The notes under the pieces were generated by a model. The model saw nothing but the letters and a program-made list of their open reading frames with translations. It did not search any database and was not told the DNA's origin. Both the position numbers and the translations under genes were made by a program. From the NCBI GenBank assembly GCA_013821615.1, contig JACDGQ010000207.1, forward strand, positions 1-6,210: a stretch of DNA of 6,210 nt, written 5' to 3'. The DNA comes from Planctomycetota bacterium. Lineage in GTDB: Bacteria > Planctomycetota > UBA11346. Shown here piece after piece: positions 5,833-6,210 of the stretch; position 1 is the stretch's first letter, and every line of letters begins with the position of its first letter.

Positions 5833-6098
5833 GGGGCGGTCGCCAGCGCGCGTGCGGGTCTGCTGGCTTCAGGGGCGGGTACGGCGCTCCGCCACGCGTG
5901 CGCCGGGTTGAACCGGACGCTGCCGATTCGCCATCCGTTGCGAAGGGGCCTGGGCTGAAGCACGGTCCACTCCTGGAGTCGGGACATCCCTGGTTGACCA
6001 TGAACTACGATTTCAGGCCTGTCAAAGCCCGCACGCGGTTCTGGTGGAGGTCCGCAGCAACTGTAACCCAGGATCCGCGAATCCGCAAAGGGCGGCAT
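5829..6098 (-). CDS. Doubtful 89-residue open frame upstream of pilN
   Basis: The frame runs from ATG 6098-6096 to a TGA at 5831-5829 that overlaps the pilN ATG by ATGA, a typical coupling arrangement in operons. I recognise no domain. Third positions are far less G/C-rich than in the neighbouring genes, and codons such as AGA, CGA, GTA and CCA, rare next door, recur. No Shine-Dalgarno stands out, and an in-frame TAA closes it upstream near 6167, so it is not the tail of a larger gene such as pilM. It may be a leader peptide that couples translation to pilN, which itself lacks a Shine-Dalgarno, or simply untranslated leader. Confidence 0.2.
   Translation of the reverse strand: MPPFADSRILGYSCCGPPPEPRAGFDRPEIVVHGQPGMSRLQEWTVLQPRPLRNGWRIGSVRFNPAHAWRSAVPAPEASRPARALATAP
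5997..6025 (-). promoter_or_regulatory. Candidate promoter for pilN-O-P-Q (perfect -35)
   Basis: TTGACA (6025-6020) matches the sigma70 -35 consensus exactly and is followed after 17 nt by CATGGT (6002-5997), a poor -10 box (3 of 6). Transcription would start near 5990, leaving a leader of about 160 nt before pilN. The weak -10 may mean an activator is needed or that the match is chance. Confidence 0.25.
6060..6088 (-). promoter_or_regulatory. Second candidate pil promoter with palindrome in its spacer
   Basis: TTGCGG (6088-6083), 17 nt and TACAGT (6065-6060) give a 3-of-6 and 4-of-6 match at ideal spacing. The imperfect 14-bp palindrome GGATTCGCGGATCC (6084-6071) lies almost wholly in the spacer, where a repressor could bind. 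As RNA it could form a 5-bp stem with a CGCG loop. Support is by pattern only. Confidence 0.22.
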
Positions 6099-6170
6099 GG
6101 AAGTTTTCAGGGACCCATGTCCATGGCCCTGGGGCAGGTGCGTGAGACGGGAGCGGCGAGGGGCTTAGCA

Positions 6171-6210
6171 GGGAGAGGGAGGGGGGAAGGGGAAGGCAGG
6201 AGGGGGAGAG
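6171..6210 (+). repeat. Homopurine G-rich tract with G-quadruplex pattern
   Basis: Of 40 plus-strand bases only one (C at 6197) is a pyrimidine. Runs GGG (6171-6173), GGG (6177-6179), GGGGGG (6181-6186) and GGGG (6189-6192) with 3-, 1- and 2-nt loops meet the canonical G-quadruplex pattern; GGGGG follows at 6202-6206. The minus strand, transcribed in the pil direction, would be C/U-rich here. The tract continues past the window edge. Confidence 0.7.

Larger units (their letters stand above)
5833..6210. other. Gene-poor region upstream of the pil operon
   Basis: This stretch lacks any convincing gene. It is less G/C-rich around 5995-6110 than the coding parts, as expected for a promoter and leader region. 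It contains two weak promoter candidates, several short inverted repeats (ACTCC-T-GGAGT at 5969-5979; an imperfect 14-bp palindrome at 6071-6084), the small doubtful frame ending at 5829, and a homopurine tract at the right edge. I found no tRNA or recognised riboswitch. Confidence 0.55.

Noticed and set aside
5903..5925. A tRNA T-arm-like string around GGTTGAACC/GGTTCAACC
   Set aside because: No 5-bp T-stem, acceptor stem, anticodon arm or D-arm can be placed around it on either strand.
6000..6210. A plus-strand frame from ATG 6000 open to the right edge (starts MNYDFRPVKARTRF), possibly a divergent gene
   Set aside because: It has no Shine-Dalgarno, mixed third-position use, and its distal half translates the homopurine tract into Gly/Arg/Glu repeats. 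More sequence to the right would be needed to revive it.

Overview
This is a GC-rich window whose genes all lie on the minus strand. Read in the direction of transcription, from high to low coordinates, it holds a type IV pilus-type (or closely related type II secretion-type) envelope assembly operon. The order is pilN-like (5832-5143), pilO-like (5140-4448), a divergent pilP-like gene (4444-3707) and a secretin (3666-2008). A terminator and an unusual heptamer-repeat spacer follow, then a gene for an RNase E/G family endoribonuclease (1664 to beyond the left edge). The secretin, the inner-membrane PilN/PilO pair and a periplasmic linker imply a two-membrane (Gram-negative type) bacterium. The very high G/C at third codon positions, the weak or absent Shine-Dalgarno sequences before several genes, and this gene mix would fit a Planctomycetota or deltaproteobacterium-like lineage. 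The window alone does not settle the taxon.

Layout. Positions 1-1664 carry the 5' 554 codons of the RNase E/G gene, with both catalytic Asp residues, the 5'-sensor Arg-Thr and the Zn-link CPxC all visible, and an Ala-rich tail running off the edge. Positions 1665-2007 are an intergenic spacer. Near the RNase start codon it holds two overlapping potential hairpins, one of which would cover the only Shine-Dalgarno-like element. Further up it has a candidate sigma70-type promoter, a pure G/C hairpin, a short GGCTGGC/GGCTGAC heptamer array, a strong minus-strand intrinsic terminator with a 14-bp perfect stem, and a 10-unit GTCAGCC heptamer array. The last begins inside the terminator stem and ends 7 bp from the secretin stop codon. 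Positions 2008-5832 are the four tightly packed pil genes, with gaps of 2, 3 and 40 nt. Positions 5833-6210 hold no convincing gene. I see two weak promoter candidates, a small doubtful open frame whose stop overlaps the pilN start (ATGA), and a homopurine G-rich tract at the right edge.

How the parts fit. PilN and PilO are single-pass inner-membrane proteins that form the alignment subcomplex. The PilP-like protein would link them through the periplasm to the secretin, which forms the outer-membrane channel. The cytoplasmic partner of PilN (PilM), the ATPases, the platform protein and the pilins are not in the window. The RNase E/G gene is probably a separate transcription unit, given the terminator and its own leader. 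No wholly new system is evident. The features most worth a second look are the inverted heptamer arrays around the terminator, the structured RNase leader, and the divergent PilP-like protein.
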